Below, one piece after another: positions 34,966 through 48,116 of a DNA stretch of 64,000 bases (positions are counted from its first letter, which is position 1; each line of letters begins with the position of its first letter). The notes beneath the pieces were generated by a model, which was not told the DNA's origin, did not search any database, and saw nothing but the letters and a program-made list of their open reading frames with translations. The translations under genes were made by a program, and so were the position numbers. Source of the DNA: Zanthoxylum bungeanum (Eukaryota; Streptophyta; Magnoliopsida; Sapindales; Rutaceae); NCBI GenBank assembly GCA_019454045.1, contig SKCR01031827.1, positions 186,001 to 250,000 on the forward strand, in the 5' to 3' direction.

Positions 34966-37900
34966 TCCAGTCAACGATTTCGGGTACAATTAAATATAAT
35001 GATTACTATAGTCTAACTATATAATCAACTATAATTTGATTGGTTAATTTCAAATATATTGATTACTATAATCCAATTATATAATCAACTATAAATTGAA
35101 GTAGTTTGAATACAGTCCAACTGTTTAATTAAAAACAACAATTAAATATTAGTCCAACTAATATATTTATGTATTGATGAAAAATGAAACGAGCGCGTAT
35201 TGGTAAGTATCTAAACGAAATTGCAAATTTAATACTTACCTCCCACTATTTTTCAGCGAGCCTCTAACCCTCTGTTGAGTACTCGGGAAACCTTGTTTCC
35301 TAGTGGGCTAGGATCCCGTTAAATAACACACAACCTTGACTTTGGCCAACAAGCTGTATGATATTTAACTAGGTAGATCTCTAAGATCAATTGGATCTTC
35401 ATCCAATTCCTAGATCCAGTAGGTGGACATCCTGTTAGACATTATGACCCATAGCGTCACTGTTTTGTAAATGATATTGTATTATTGTACAAAATTAACT
35501 ATGTGATAATGAAATTGCCTTTTGCCGTTTTGTAATTTATTTACTTTGATATATAAATGGCGAAAGTCCATATGATTAATTCCGTATTGAGATGATATGA
35601 GACAGTATCAATACATAAAGGTTTAAATCATTAAATATCCCTAGTCGGAGTATTATCGAGATCAGACATCGATAATGTGGAATAGACTAGTATTGCACTT
35701 GTGCATGTTGTGAGGGCACAACGGCATAGTTCTCATATATTTAAGTATAGGATACTTATGCAAGTGCGATAGGAGGTTGTGTTTTACCGATGGTACGGAA
35801 AACAGCTTCGCTCTGGATAGACCCCGCGGAATCCCATTGGTAGTATGTCTGCGTGTCTATGGGAGGCCGCATCAGGGTAGGTGTATATAGTCTTAACCTG
35901 AGACTTGCATCGCTAGTACTTGCGACAATAGGTAAACTTTGTTTTTGGTGGTTGGGGAACCTTAACTGGTTCTGTGTTCACCTCTTCTGGGTTTATCAGG
36001 AATCGTAGTGCACTGGGTGTGATGTCAAGATGGAAGTGTCACTTCAGACATATGGAGTTGATGATCACGCAGGATACAGAACTAGTGCTCTATAAAAGGT
36101 TGCAACCGTCGGGACAATATGACTAGGTCAGTATTGCCCGATTTAAAGAGACTAGTTGCTTGATGTCCGATATATGTTTCGTACGGGGCAGACACATTTC
36201 CAGCCCCAGGCCTAACATGTGATCGTCCGATACTGGATCGATGTACGCAATACTACGGTATACTACGCTTGATATAGATCTAATATTCCAGTAAGAATAT
36301 TTCTGGAGAATTGGGTAGGCATGGCGCTTTGCTAGAAGCCAACCTTGTCTTGTAAATCGGTAAAAACGTAGTACAAGGTACGTACGTGTTTGGATTATCC
36401 AACGACTGTATTTACTGCCAACATATCCGGAGATCTCTTGGGTCGCTTCCTGAAGATTCACCTATGATGTTTGATTCGAACTTTATTAATCTTGGATTAA
36501 TAACGGAGAAACTTTATCTTGGATAAAATGCCTTATTAGGAGAGAGAGAGAGATCGATTAATTTGGAATTAATCGATAAAATAATATATTCGATATATTA
36601 TTAAACGAAATTAGATTTCGACGCGGAATTAAAATCGGATTTTAATTCGGGCAAACGAATTAATTTAGAATTAATTCATTAGCGAACTGAATAGTAATTT
36701 CGCAAGGCGTAATTATTTAATTCACGTCGCGACGGAAATTCGTTAAATCGGAATTAACGAAACCGAGCCCGAAAGTGTTTGCGGACACATTCGTATTTTG
36801 AATCGAGTGATATCCGCAAATCACATCGCGATATCTCATTACTTAATACGAATAGATGGTGGATGTATCTAGTCACCTTTGAGGGATGATACATTGTCTC
36901 TAATCTCAAAGTGTTGTAATGATGGCAAATGATGGATTTCATTTTGGAGGGAAAACCATGCACGGTTTTGAAGGATTTTTTGCATTAAAAAATTCTTTTG
37001 GTATTAGATATCATATCACTTTTCATTTCCTTTGTCTCTCACGGTTTTTGGCATGCAAAGGGAACAAAATTAAAAGTGAAACACTCTCCTCTTCTTTCTC
37101 TCTTGCTCACGCCGTGAGCTGCACACACAAGGCAGAAAATTGTTTTCTCATTCTCCATTTTTGCTAGCACAAGCAAGGATTCAAAGGAGGTGATAGGGAA
37201 ACCACCTTGGAGCTTGGAATACACAAAGCTTGGAGCTTTCAACTCTTTTCTCCTCTTGGCCGAAACTTCAAGGATCTTGGAGCTTCAACCTTTGTTCATC
37301 TTTTCATCACAAAAGCTTTGTAAGTATGATTCCGCCATGCTTCAAGTTTATTATATATATTCATTTTGTTGTATTTCATATGCTTAATCTTTCCTTGGGA
37401 CTAATTATAGTAACCAACACATCCAAGTCCGAAATATATATCTAATATATGTCAATATATTGCCTAACCTTTTTTCCTCTGAATCAATTAAGCCTTGGCT
37501 TTGGCACAACAAACTTAATGATTCCAGTTAAGCGAGACCCATTAACCTTGGAAAGCTTCGTAATCGATGTCGATGGACAAGAAGTGATCTTGACTTTGGC
37601 CAACAAATCACAACTTAGACTAGACATGCGATATGGAACAAAGCCTTCATGATTCAAACACATCCACGATAGACAAAGGTCTTGACTTTGGCCAACAAAC
37701 CAGTGCCAATCTTGGATCTTGAGAATGAATCACTCAATGGAAGGAAAAACGCTTAATATTTGTTGAGGGTTTTTTCGCGTAATTGGCAACCAATTAATTA
37801 TCTTTGATTAGGTCTCATCATACACCCTTAAACATGCATTCTAAAAGCATAATAAGGCGCGATAAATAAATTAATAATGATATGCGGATGGATATTTAAA

Positions 37901-39190
37901 ACAACTTGTTCCTAGAACAAATATCTCCATTTCCTCTCTCTCGCTAGCACAAATCTTACTTCTACCCAATTACATAACACTTCTAAAGAAACCTCATTTA
38001 CATTGAGGGCAATAGGTGAGAAGAGAAATACAAAGAGTCAAGAGGTAATAGGCTAGACACGCGGGTCCAATTAATAAATTCTAAATTTATTACAACAATT
38101 TCCAAAATTGTCCTCACCCATCTAATATCCATATGATATACATTATTCATACATCACATCCATGTATTCACACAAAGCATGTTATCAATCAATCTAATCC
38201 AATTAATTAATCTGAAATTAATGACCATCCAATGTTCAAACAATGATTTAATTTGCGCGAGTCCAACTCGTTTTAAGAATAAGCACTCAAAGTATGAATT
38301 CTCGAATTATATCAAACTACAACATTAAATCCAATTTAATTTGTATTCAATACTTATTCTTTATTTAATTCCAAATTAAATAATTACACTTTTTAATGAG
38401 CCTTTGCGACTTAGATTCTAAATCTAATCTTTACGGGTCTCAAAGCCCAATTAACATCCAATGTCAATTTAATTAAAGTCCAATGGGCTTTCAATTAATT
38501 TATAAGGCATGGACTTTGGCAACCAAAGCCCAATAAGGAATCACCATTTGCCAAAAATCAATTTAGGCCCAATTAAAATTTTAAAGGCCCATTTAATTAT
38601 ATTTGGACTTTTTGGATATGGTTTTGGGCCCAATTGGATCCAACCAATTAACCTAAACCAAATTTGGCCCAACCAAGCCCAAATCCAAATTTAGCCCAAC
38701 CAATTTAATCACAATATTCCAAATATCATAATTAAATTATTTCATGTATATTAACCATAATTAATTATTCAAATTAACATTTCCAAAATACCAATTTACA
38801 TAATTAATCATGCTTATCATCATCAACACATGTCCAACATTATTGAATCAAAAATCAAATCATTTACATGCTTATAGCTCACGGCAATTTGGGGATTTAA
38901 TGTCCAATTCCGATTTCAATCCAATTGAATCTCAAATCAACATTTCCCAAGTCTTTCAACTCATCCAATGATCAAAAGAACAAAAATTACCATAACATTA
39001 GGGTACCACATGCATTCGGCCAAGCCCAATTTTTGGGGAAAAATTAATCCAATTCAATTTTCATCAAATTGATCATGCATAACTCTAAGTTATCATCATT
39101 CAAGCATACTCAATCAAACAATTTCATCAAATCATGCTCAAATCAATTTTACCCAAATTTTACCCTAAATCAATTTCATGCTTAATCAAG
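34966..39190 (-). other. Leader of the 19674-54300 element, interrupted by a solo LTR
   Basis: Same content as 45824-48116 in reverse: AT-rich with 'ggcccaattg' strings and four GCCAAAG hairpins (around 35330-35362, 37488-37515, 37580-37610 and 37678-37712). The solo LTR 35433-37419 separates the fourth hairpin from the others. No gene seen. Confidence 0.7.
35433..37419 (+). mobile_element. Solo copia LTR
   Basis: 1,987 bp from tgttagacat to accaaca, with TSD catcc (35428-35432, 37420-37424). It is related to the LTRs at 22456 and 43810, including the palindrome array at about 36475-36760, but its 3' half is distinct. No internal region adjoins it, so it is the product of LTR-LTR recombination. 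Open frames within it (for example 36123-36461 minus) are not genes. Confidence 0.92.
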
Positions 39191-39202
39191 GCTCTGATAC
39201 CA
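39191..39202 (-). promoter_or_regulatory. Primer-binding site of the 19674-54300 element
   Basis: Minus strand TGGTATCAGAGC, the exact common plant copia site, one base from the LTR at 39204. Confidence 0.9.
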
Positions 39203-39362
39203 TTGTTGGGTTTTCTAGGTCAAACCAAGATCAAATTAAGGTATGAAAAGTGCGAATACATCAAAGTAAAGTTGCGGAAATACTCACTTTGATCAGCTTT
39301 TGGATGTGATGAACACAAAAATTATGCTCCAAGCTTTTCCTCCTTGTGTGTTTCGGTCAAGG

Positions 39363-40416
39363 TAGGGGTGAGCAAAACAGGTTTCGGTTCCGGTTCCGCA
39401 TGGAACCGGAACCTACCCGAAAAAATTCGGTTCCGCACTAAGTGGAACCGAAACCTACCCAATTAAACAAGTTACCCTATTTTTCGGTTCCAATCTGGTT
39501 CCGGTCCGATTCTGAATTACCCTATTTTAAAATATTTTAATGAAAACTACATTCCAATACGAGTCCGTAGGAAAAATAGGGGATCAAATCGGAGTGCGGA
39601 AGCCCAAGAACGAAGAAAATGAAGTTTTAGACTTTTAATGCTCGTCAGCCTCATTACCCTTTCTGTTTTCATTTACAATTAGGCAAGTTATCAGTGCATT
39701 GAGTTGCCTAGTTGTGAAACCTTGTGAATGCTATGTTTAAAATTTAATCAAAGTAAATTAAAAAATATATGGACAATCAATGGGAAGAATGATAAAGTTT
39801 CATTTAATCTCTCTACATCATCCGTCAGCTCCTCCAGTTTGTAGAGTCCTGCAAGCAACATCATAAAAATGATCAAAATGGATCAAATGGATGATATATT
39901 ACAACAAAACATTTGTGCCACTAACCTTCAAATTCATTTATAAATTCTGCATTTTGAGATTTTTGCAAAGCAAGTTTCAATGACAATTGATGCGTCTGCA
40001 GACCAACATTCAGAAACAGCAATACAAGAAACAACAGCTATATTTTCCTCCAGTTCCTTCACTTTTTTGTCCTTCTCCTCAACCAAATTCTAGTATTGTG
40101 GAATCAAAGAGACCATTAACATGATGAGAAAATGCCAAATAGCAGACAAAAGCAAGCACACGAAGGTTCTAATTTTTTGAATGCAGCTACCACTCAAATA
40201 GTAGAGAAATCGGTTCTATATTCGATTCCAAAAACCAGTTCCATGGTCCGGTTCCGGTTTCGATCATTTTGGAACCGGAACCTACCCGGATAAAATCAGT
40301 TCCTTCATTTTTGGAACCGAAACCTACCCGATTACAACTGATTCTGATTCCAAACCCGAAAAATCGGTCCGGTTCCAACCGGTTCCAGGTAGACCCGGAA
40401 CCGTTGCTCACCCCTA
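39363..40416. mobile_element. Non-autonomous hAT transposon
   Basis: 1,054 bp with terminal inverted repeats TAGGGGTGAGCAA and a perfect 8-bp TSD ggtcaagg (39355-39362, 40417-40424), the hallmark of hAT. Subterminal zones (39380-39510, 40210-40400) are dense in ggttccgg and ccggaacc strings on both strands, the kind of repeat a hAT transposase binds. There is no transposase. The middle carries a gene-like fragment on the minus strand (39790-40090). Confidence 0.9.
39790..40090 (-). pseudogene. Captured host-gene fragment with an intron (Pack-hAT type)
   Basis: On the minus strand a short coding-like run NLVEEKDKKVKELEENIA (about 40090-40030), a frame disturbance, then THQLSLKLALQKSQNAEFIN (about 40000-39935) ends at a GT donor. 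A 77-base interval, 39849-39925, starts GTTAG and ends TTGCAG. The frame then resumes as GLYKLEELTDDVERLNETLS (39848-39790). The composition is coiled-coil-like (E, K, L rich). Reading across a precise GT-AG interval suggests a piece of a normal plant gene copied as genomic DNA into the transposon. I cannot name the parent gene. It is too short and broken to make a protein. Confidence 0.6.
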
Positions 40417-40488
40417 GGTCAAGGTCTCCATGGTGTGCTCCAAGCTCCAAGCTTTGTGAATGGATTCCATGCTCATGAATGGGTTTCC

Positions 40489-42649
40489 TGATGAGTGGTA
40501 TTTATATCACTATTCCCACTCATTTAACTTAATATTTTGTATAGTTTCTTGAGTTTTATGAACGTTTTGATGTGTTTTATTGTTATTTTGCAGATAAATA
40601 AAGTTTGGACAGCACTGGAGGCAATTTGGGGCAAAACCGGACAAAAATGCGTCAACAGGGATATTTCCGTCTTTTTCGCGTCGCGACGCTGGAACACAGC
40701 GCGCCGCGACGCCCGCGTGTGCCGGTCTGCTAAAATGCGCCATGGTCAACGGGTCAACAATTTGAAAAGTTTGATTTTGCTAAAATGCGCCGTGCCACGT
40801 GTCACCATCACATCCGATCTGCTAACGTACGCCGTGCCACGTGTCAACATCATATGCTGCCGACACTCTGACATGACACGTGTCGCCCCGTCATCAGCCA
40901 TGTCATCGGTCAACGAGTCAACATTGCCACGTGTCATGCCACGTCATCAGACACGTCAGCAAGTCAACCGAGTCAACATGCCATGTCAGCCTCAGCCAAT
41001 CAGAATTTGACACGTGTCGCCACGTGTCGCAATCCTATTGTGCCGACAAGTGAACAGTCAGCCGCCACGCCACGTCATGCCACGTCATCGCCACGTCGTC
41101 GCCGCGTCAGTATGACGTCATCAATGACGTCATCACAATCATTGAGTCTTAGCCGCCTTGACACGTGTCGCGTGAACAGTCAGCCGCCTTGCTACGTGTC
41201 GTCTCCTCAGCGTGCCACGTCGACGAATCCAGCGTCGCGACGCTGAGATCCTTGGCGTCGCGACGCCCGAACAGTGAAAATTTGCCTATAAATTCATCGC
41301 GAAATTTCAGAATTTTAGACACCTCTCTCTCTCTTGATTTCTCTCTCTAGAGAGAGTTTCTCTCTCTAGAATTTTTATTTTTTTTTTTTAGTTTTTAATT
41401 TTTAGTTTTGTAATTTATTTTAATTACTTTTTGTAATAATAGTAATTTAATTTTTACTTTTTACTTTTTACAGTTTTTACTATTCACCATGTTGAAGTAA
41501 CTTTTTCAGCTAGGGTGAAAGGTAATTCTTTTACTATTGCTATTTAGATTAATCTCCCTTAAAAATAATATATTAACTATTTAAAATATTGACTTAATAA
41601 GGGATACCGCTATATTGGTCGGTTGGTAATTTTTTTAATCTGGTTTAAACCTGACTAATCACGGATACCGCCAGACTGGTCGGTTGGTAAATTTATTTTT
41701 GGTTCCGCCTTAAGGCGGTTGGACTTAATTTGACTTAATCAGGATACCGCCAGACTGGTCGGTGGTAAATTTACACAAGTTTATATATTATTTTATGGGA
41801 GATATCTAAATTAGTAGTAGTAAAAGTAATTCCTTTTACCTTAGCATTTTATTTTATTTTATTTTTCAGCTTTTTAATTTATGTCTTTTACTTTTATGTT
41901 TTTACTAGTCCTAGTTATGTGTTAGTTTTCTGAGGTTGTGATGACTTTTAATATCACCGGTTTATAAGGGGTTAAATTATAATTTGGGTAATATAAAGAT
42001 TTATTATTGAGTCTTAATCTTAATGCTTTTTTAATAACTGGCCATTAATAAAATTGATATGGTAAATCTAAAATGAACTAGACATAGGGATTTTAGGTTT
42101 CAGCCTTAGACTTAATAACCCACGATCTTCCTTGAGGATAGATAACCCTTTAATAGATTTCCTTACAGGATAGGAATATACCTGACGGGCGGGGGTAGCC
42201 ATAATTGGAACTTAAACTTAATGAATCCAGAATTTGGTTGACATAGACATATGGTTCAATTGGGTTAAACTGGGTATTTGTGTCTGACCATCGACAGAGG
42301 CTTACACATAATTTAGTGTTTCAGGTTAATAAATCAATATATTACCAACTTTAAGATAACCACTCATCTTTAAAATGATATTAAAAGAAATCACAACCCT
42401 AGATCTTTGTGTCTTTTGTTATTTTCCTTAATATTTTCTTTTGTCTTTTTATTTATTTATTTATTTTTGTTAAAACCACTTTCAACCAATCAAAACAATC
42501 ATTTCTCTTCTCCCTTAATTAGATTTTGTAAATAAATAGATTCAACAATTAATAACAACAGTAGGAATTAAGTCCTCGTGGGATCGATATTTTTATACTA
42601 CTTGAACGATACGTGCGCTTGCGTTATACGTGTGTGTTTACTCCGGTCA
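40489..42649 (+). mobile_element. Solo LTR, Ty3/gypsy-like
   Basis: 2,161 bp from tgatgagtgg to ccggtca, TG...CA ends, TSD tttcc (40484-40488, 42650-42654). Plus orientation is inferred from a TATA-like cctataaattc at about 41285, followed by ctctctct stretches, and from an end (cgtgggatcgat..., cttgcg) that resembles gypsy LTR ends I remember. A dense cluster of CACGTGTC and CCACGTCA strings lies upstream of the TATA box. Three copies of a ~28-bp unit (ggataccgcc...ggtcggttgg) lie at 41602-41769. Frames such as 40537-41010 are not genes. Confidence 0.85.
41270..41300 (+). promoter_or_regulatory. Predicted LTR core promoter
   Basis: A TATA-like box in gcctataaattcatc, about 50 bp downstream of the last CCACGT motif and about 35 bp upstream of a ctctctctct initiator-like stretch. 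Inferred from spacing only. Confidence 0.5.
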
Positions 42650-43809
42650 TTTCCCTATCACCTTTGTAAGACTCCTTTGGTGTGCTAGCACTTGGAAACA
42701 TTTGCCACAAATCTTCCACTTTGCTTCTTGTAACTCTCGGCCAAGGAGAGAAAATTAGAGAAAAAATGGCTCAAAGCCGAGAGTTTGAAGGAGAGAGAGA
42801 GAGAGGTTGTGTTGATTTCAAAAATCAATTAAATGATATACCAAATTTTGGTATATGTCATTCAATTTACCAAAACCAAATTTTTTGGTATTAGTCATTC
42901 CAAATGACAAAGAGTATATCAAAAGCAACCACCAACTTCCATCACCATTAAGTAATAAAGTTGACTAGTTGATGTGACTTGTGGGCCCCACTTAATTCAA
43001 TATCCGAGTGGGTCCGCAAACACTCCCGGGCTCGGGTTCGCTAATTCCGAATTAACGAATTTTCCGTTGCGACATAATTAAATCAAATTGAATTAAATAA
43101 TTATGCCTAGCAAAATTACTATTCACGTCGCTAGCGAATTAATTCTAAATTAACTCGTTCGCCCGAATTAAAATCTAATTTTAATTCCGCGTCGAAATCC
43201 AATTTCGTTTAATATATCGAATATATTATTTTATCGATTAATTCCAAATTAATCGTTCTCTCTTTTTAAATAGTATTTTATCCCAGATAAAATGTATCCG
43301 TAATTAATCATAGATTAATTTTCTCTCTCTAATAATTAATCCTAGATTAATTATATCTGAGTCATACGTCATCGGTGAATCTTCGGGAAGCGACCCAGGA
43401 GATCCCCGGACATGTTGGCAGTAAATACGGTTGTCGGACTATCCGAACACGTACGTACCTAGTACTACGTTTTTACCGATTTACAAGACATAGTTGGCTT
43501 CTAGCAAAGCACTGTACCTACCCAATTCTCCAGAAATATTCTTAAAGGAATATATAATCTATATCAGGCATAGTATACGTGGTATTACGTATTGCGATCC
43601 AATATTTGATGTCACGTGCTAGGCCTGGGGCTGGAATTGTGTCTGCCCCATACGAAGCACATGTCGGATCTCTGGTAACTAGACTCTATAATCGGATAAT
43701 CATGACCTAGTCATATTATCCCGATGACTGCAGTACTAAAGAGTACTAGTTCCGTATCCTACGTGACCATCATCTCCATATGACTGGATTGATACTTCCA
43801 TATTGACAT

Positions 43810-45810
43810 TGTTGGACAATTATGACCCATAGCATCACTATTTGTACAGAACATTGTGTTGTTGTACAAATTAACTATGTGACAAAGGAAATTGCTCTTT
43901 TATCATTTGTAATTGGATTACCGGGATATATAAATGATAAAAGTCCATATGATTAGTTCCGGATTAATAAGATATGAGACAATATTTATCCACTAAGGTT
44001 TAATCATTGAAACATCCCTAGTCGTAGTATTATCAAGATTGGACATCGATAATGCGGAATAGACTAGTATTGCACTTGTGCGTGTTATGGGAGCATAACA
44101 GCATATTTCTCATATATTTGGGTATTGGATACTCATGCAAGTGTAATAGGAGTTTGTGTTTACCGATGGTACAGAAACAGCTTCGCTCTGGATAGACCCA
44201 TCGAAATTCCATTGGTAGTATGACTATGTGTCTATGGGAATCCGAATAAGGGTATGTGTATTTGGTCTTAACTTGAGACTTGCATCGTTAATACTTGCGA
44301 AAATCAGTATACTTTGGTTTTGGTCATCCGAGGCTTTAACAGGTTCTGTGTACTCCTCTTCTGGGTATACAAAGAATCGTAGTGTATTGGGTCTGATGTC
44401 AAGATGGAAGTATCACTCCAGTCATATGGAGATGATGGTCACGTATGATACGGAACTAGTACTCTTTAGTACTGCAGTTATCGGGATAATATGACTAGGT
44501 CATGATTATCCGATTATAGAGACTAGTTACCAGAGATCAGACATGTGCTTCGTACGGGGCAGACAAAATTCCATCCCCAAGCCTAGCACGTGACATTCGA
44601 TACTGGATTGCAATACGCAATACTACGTATACTACGCCTGATACAAATTACATATTCCTTTAAGAATATTTTTGGAGAATTGAGTAGGCACGGTGTTTTG
44701 CTAGAAGCCAATCATGTCTTCTAAATCGGTAAAAATGTAGTACTAGGTACATACGTATTCGGATAGTCCGACGACCGGATTTACTGCCAACATATCCAGG
44801 GATCTCATGGGTCGCTTCCCGAAGATTCACCAATGACGTATGACTCGCACATAATTAATCTGGGATTAATTATAAGAGAGAGAAAATTAATCTAGGATTA
44901 ATTACGGAGATATTTTATCTGGGATAAAATATTATTTAAAAGAGAGAGAACGATTAATTTGGAATTAATCGATAAAATAATATATTCGATATATTCTACA
45001 AAATTAGATTTCGACGCGGAATTAAAATTAGATTTTAATTCGGGCGAACGAGTTAATTTAGAATTAATTCGCTAGCGACGTGAATAGTAATTTTGCTAGG
45101 CATTATTATTTAATTAAATTTGATTTAATTACGTCGCAACGAAAAATTCGTTAATTCGGAATTAGAGAACCCGAGCCCGGGAGTGTTTGCGGGCCCACTC
45201 GCATTTCGAATCAAGTGGGACCCACAAGTCACATCACACGTCACATCACCAGTCACCTCTTGTGATGGAAGTCGCATCAACTTTGAGTGATGTGATGCAA
45301 GTCGCTTTTTGGTGATGTGAGTTGTTGGAGGCATTAATGCCTTGTACCAAATTTGGAAATTGAATAATTGTATTTGTTTTTTGAAATCAAACACAACCAA
45401 CAAAACTTCATCCTCTCTCCCTCTCCCTCTCCCTCACGCCAAAAGAGCAGATTCTTCTTCTCAAAAATTCTAAGGCTTGGCCGAATTTAAAGAAGGAAAA
45501 TTGGAAGATTTGTTGCAAATTTTAATAAGTGCTAGCACACAATGAGTCTCACCAAGGTGATAGGGAAACCCATTCATGAGCATGGAATCTCAAATAAAGC
45601 TTAGAGCTTGGAGCACACAAAGAGGGGTTGACCGAAACACAAGGAGCACAAAAGGGGCATGGCCGAGAGCTTCATCCATGGAGCAAAAGTTTTGTGTTCT
45701 TCGCATCGCAAAGCCGATCAAAGTAAGTATTTCCGAAACTTTAATTACTTTGTTGTATTCACACATTTCATTGCTTAATATGATTTTGGTTAGACCTAGA
45801 AAACCCAACA
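43810..45810 (+). repeat. 5' LTR of the 43810-53710 element
   Basis: 2,001 bp, tgttggacaa to aacccaaca. It carries the palindrome array (44857-45165), a cluster of gtcacatca and tgatgtga strings at 45225-45320, and a ccctct microsatellite at about 45415-45434. Confidence 0.93.
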
Positions 45811-45811
45811 A

Positions 45812-45823
45812 TGGTATCAGAGC
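45812..45823 (+). promoter_or_regulatory. Primer-binding site
   Basis: TGGTATCAGAGC, the canonical plant copia initiator Met-tRNA site, one base after the LTR. Confidence 0.92.
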
Positions 45824-48116
45824 TTTATTTAAGCATGAAATTGAATTAGGGTAAAATTTGGGTAAAATTGATTTGAGCATGATTTGATAAAATTGATTGA
45901 TTGAGTATGCTTGAATGATGATAACTTAGAGTTATGCATGATCAATTTGATGAAAATTGAATTGGATTAATTTTTCCCCCAATTTTGGCTTGGCCGAAAG
46001 TTGATGATGCCCTAAAGTCATGGTGATTTTTGTTTTTTGATCATTGGATGAGTTGAAAGACTTGGGATAAATTGATTTAGGATTTGATTGGATTAAAATC
46101 AAAATCAGATTTAAAATCCATAAATTTCTGTGACATCAAAGCATGAAAATGAGTTGATTTTTTGATTCAATAATGTTGGACATGTGTTGAAGATGATAAG
46201 CATGATTAATTATGTAAATGGTATTTTGGAAATGTTAATTTGAATAATTAATTATGGATAATACACTTTAGTTAATTAAATTGTGAAATTTGGAATTTTG
46301 GAATTTAATTAATTGGGCTAAATTTGGAATTGGGCTAATAAAGTTGTATTTGGGCTTAATGGGCTTGGTTGGGCCAAGTTTGGTTTAGGTTAATTGGTTG
46401 GATCCAATTGGGCCTAAAACCATTTCCATAAAGTCCAAATATGATTTAATGGGCCTTTAAAATTTTAATTGGGCCTAATGGGCCTAAATTGATTTTTGGC
46501 AAATGGTGATTCCTTATTGGGCTTTGGTTGCCAAAGTCCATGCCTTATAAATTAATTGAAAGTCCATTGGACTTTAATTAAATTGACATTGGATGTTAAT
46601 TGGGCTTTGAGACCCATTTAGATTAGATTTGGAATCTAAGTCACAAAGGCTCATTAATAAAGTGTAATTATTTAATTTGGAATTAAATAATGAATTAGTA
46701 TTAAATACAAATTAAATTGAATTTAATATTATAGTTTGATATAATTCAAGAATTCGTACTTTGAGTACTTATTCTTAAATGAGTTTGACTCGCGCAAATC
46801 AAATCGTTGTTTGAACATTGGATGGTCATTAATTTCAGATTAATTAATTGGATTAGATTGATTGATAACATGTTTTGTGTGAATACATGGATGTGATGTA
46901 TGAATAATATATCGGATGGATATTAGATGGGTGAGGGCAATTTTGGAAATTATTGTAATAAATTTAGAATTATTAAATTGGACCTGCGTGTCCAGCCTAT
47001 ACCTCTTGACTCTTGTATTTCTCTTCTCACCTATTCCCCTCAATGTAAATGAGGTTTCTTTAGAAGTGTTATGTAATTGGGTAGAAGTAAGATTTGTGCT
47101 AGCGAGAGAGAGGAAATGGAGAGATTTGTTCTAGGAACAAGTTGTTTTAAATATCCATCCGCATATCATTATTAATTTATTTATCGCGCCTTATTATGCT
47201 TTTAGAAAGCATGCTTAAGGGTGTATGATGAGACCTAATCAAAGATAATTAATTGGTTACCAATTACGCGAAAAACCCTCAACATATATTAAGCGTTTTC
47301 CATCCATTGAGTGATTCTTACTTAAGATCCAAGATTGGCATTGGTTTGTTAGCCAAAGTCAAGTCATTTGTCCATCACGGATGTGTTTGAATCACGAAGG
47401 CTTTGTTCCATATCGCATGTCTTGTCCAAGTTGTGATTTGTTGGCCAAAATCAAGATCACTTCTTGTCCTTCGACATCGATTACGAAGCTTTCCAAGGTC
47501 AATGGGTCTCGCTTAACTGGAATCATTAAGTTTGTAGGGCCAAAGCCAAGGCTTAATTGATTCAGAGGAAAAATGTTAGGGAATATATTGGATATATTGG
47601 CATATATTAGATATATGTTTCGAACTTGGATGTCCACCTACTGGATCTATGAGTTGGATGAGATCCAATTGATCTTAGAGATCTACCTAGTTAAATATCA
47701 TACAATTTGTTGGCCAAAGTCAAGGTTGTGTGTTATTTAACGGGATCCTAGCCCACTAGGAAACAAGGTTTCCCGAGTACTCAACAGAGGGTTAGAGGCT
47801 CGCCGAAAAATAGTGGGAGACAAGTATTAAATTTGCAATTTCGTTTAGATACTTTCCAATACACGCTCATTTCAATTTTTCGTCATTACACAAATATATT
47901 AGTTGGACTAATATTTAAAAGTTGATTTAAATTAAACAGTTGGACTGTATTCAAACTACTTCAAATAATAGTTGATTATATAATTGGATTATAGTAATCA
48001 ATATATTTGAATTTAACCAATCAAATTATAGTTGATTATATAGTTAGACTATAGTAATCATTATATTCAATAGTACCTGAAATCGTTGATTGGATAGTTG
48101 GACTATAGCAATCAAG
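45824..48116 (+). other. Leader of the 43810-53710 element
   Basis: About 2.3 kb, AT-rich, no gene. Four GCCAAAG hairpins lie at about 47341-47366, 47432-47460, 47522-47556 and 47698-47733. The first has lost its outer pairing; in the fourth, a C-to-T change turns a C-G pair into U-G, so pairing is kept. Confidence 0.7.

Noticed and set aside
39191..39202. tRNA-like match at the copia primer sites
   Set aside because: Only the 12-base primer complement is present; no cloverleaf.
40537..41010. 157-codon open frame on the plus strand
   Set aside because: Lies in the promoter part of a solo LTR, composed of repeated ACGT motifs, no protein motif.
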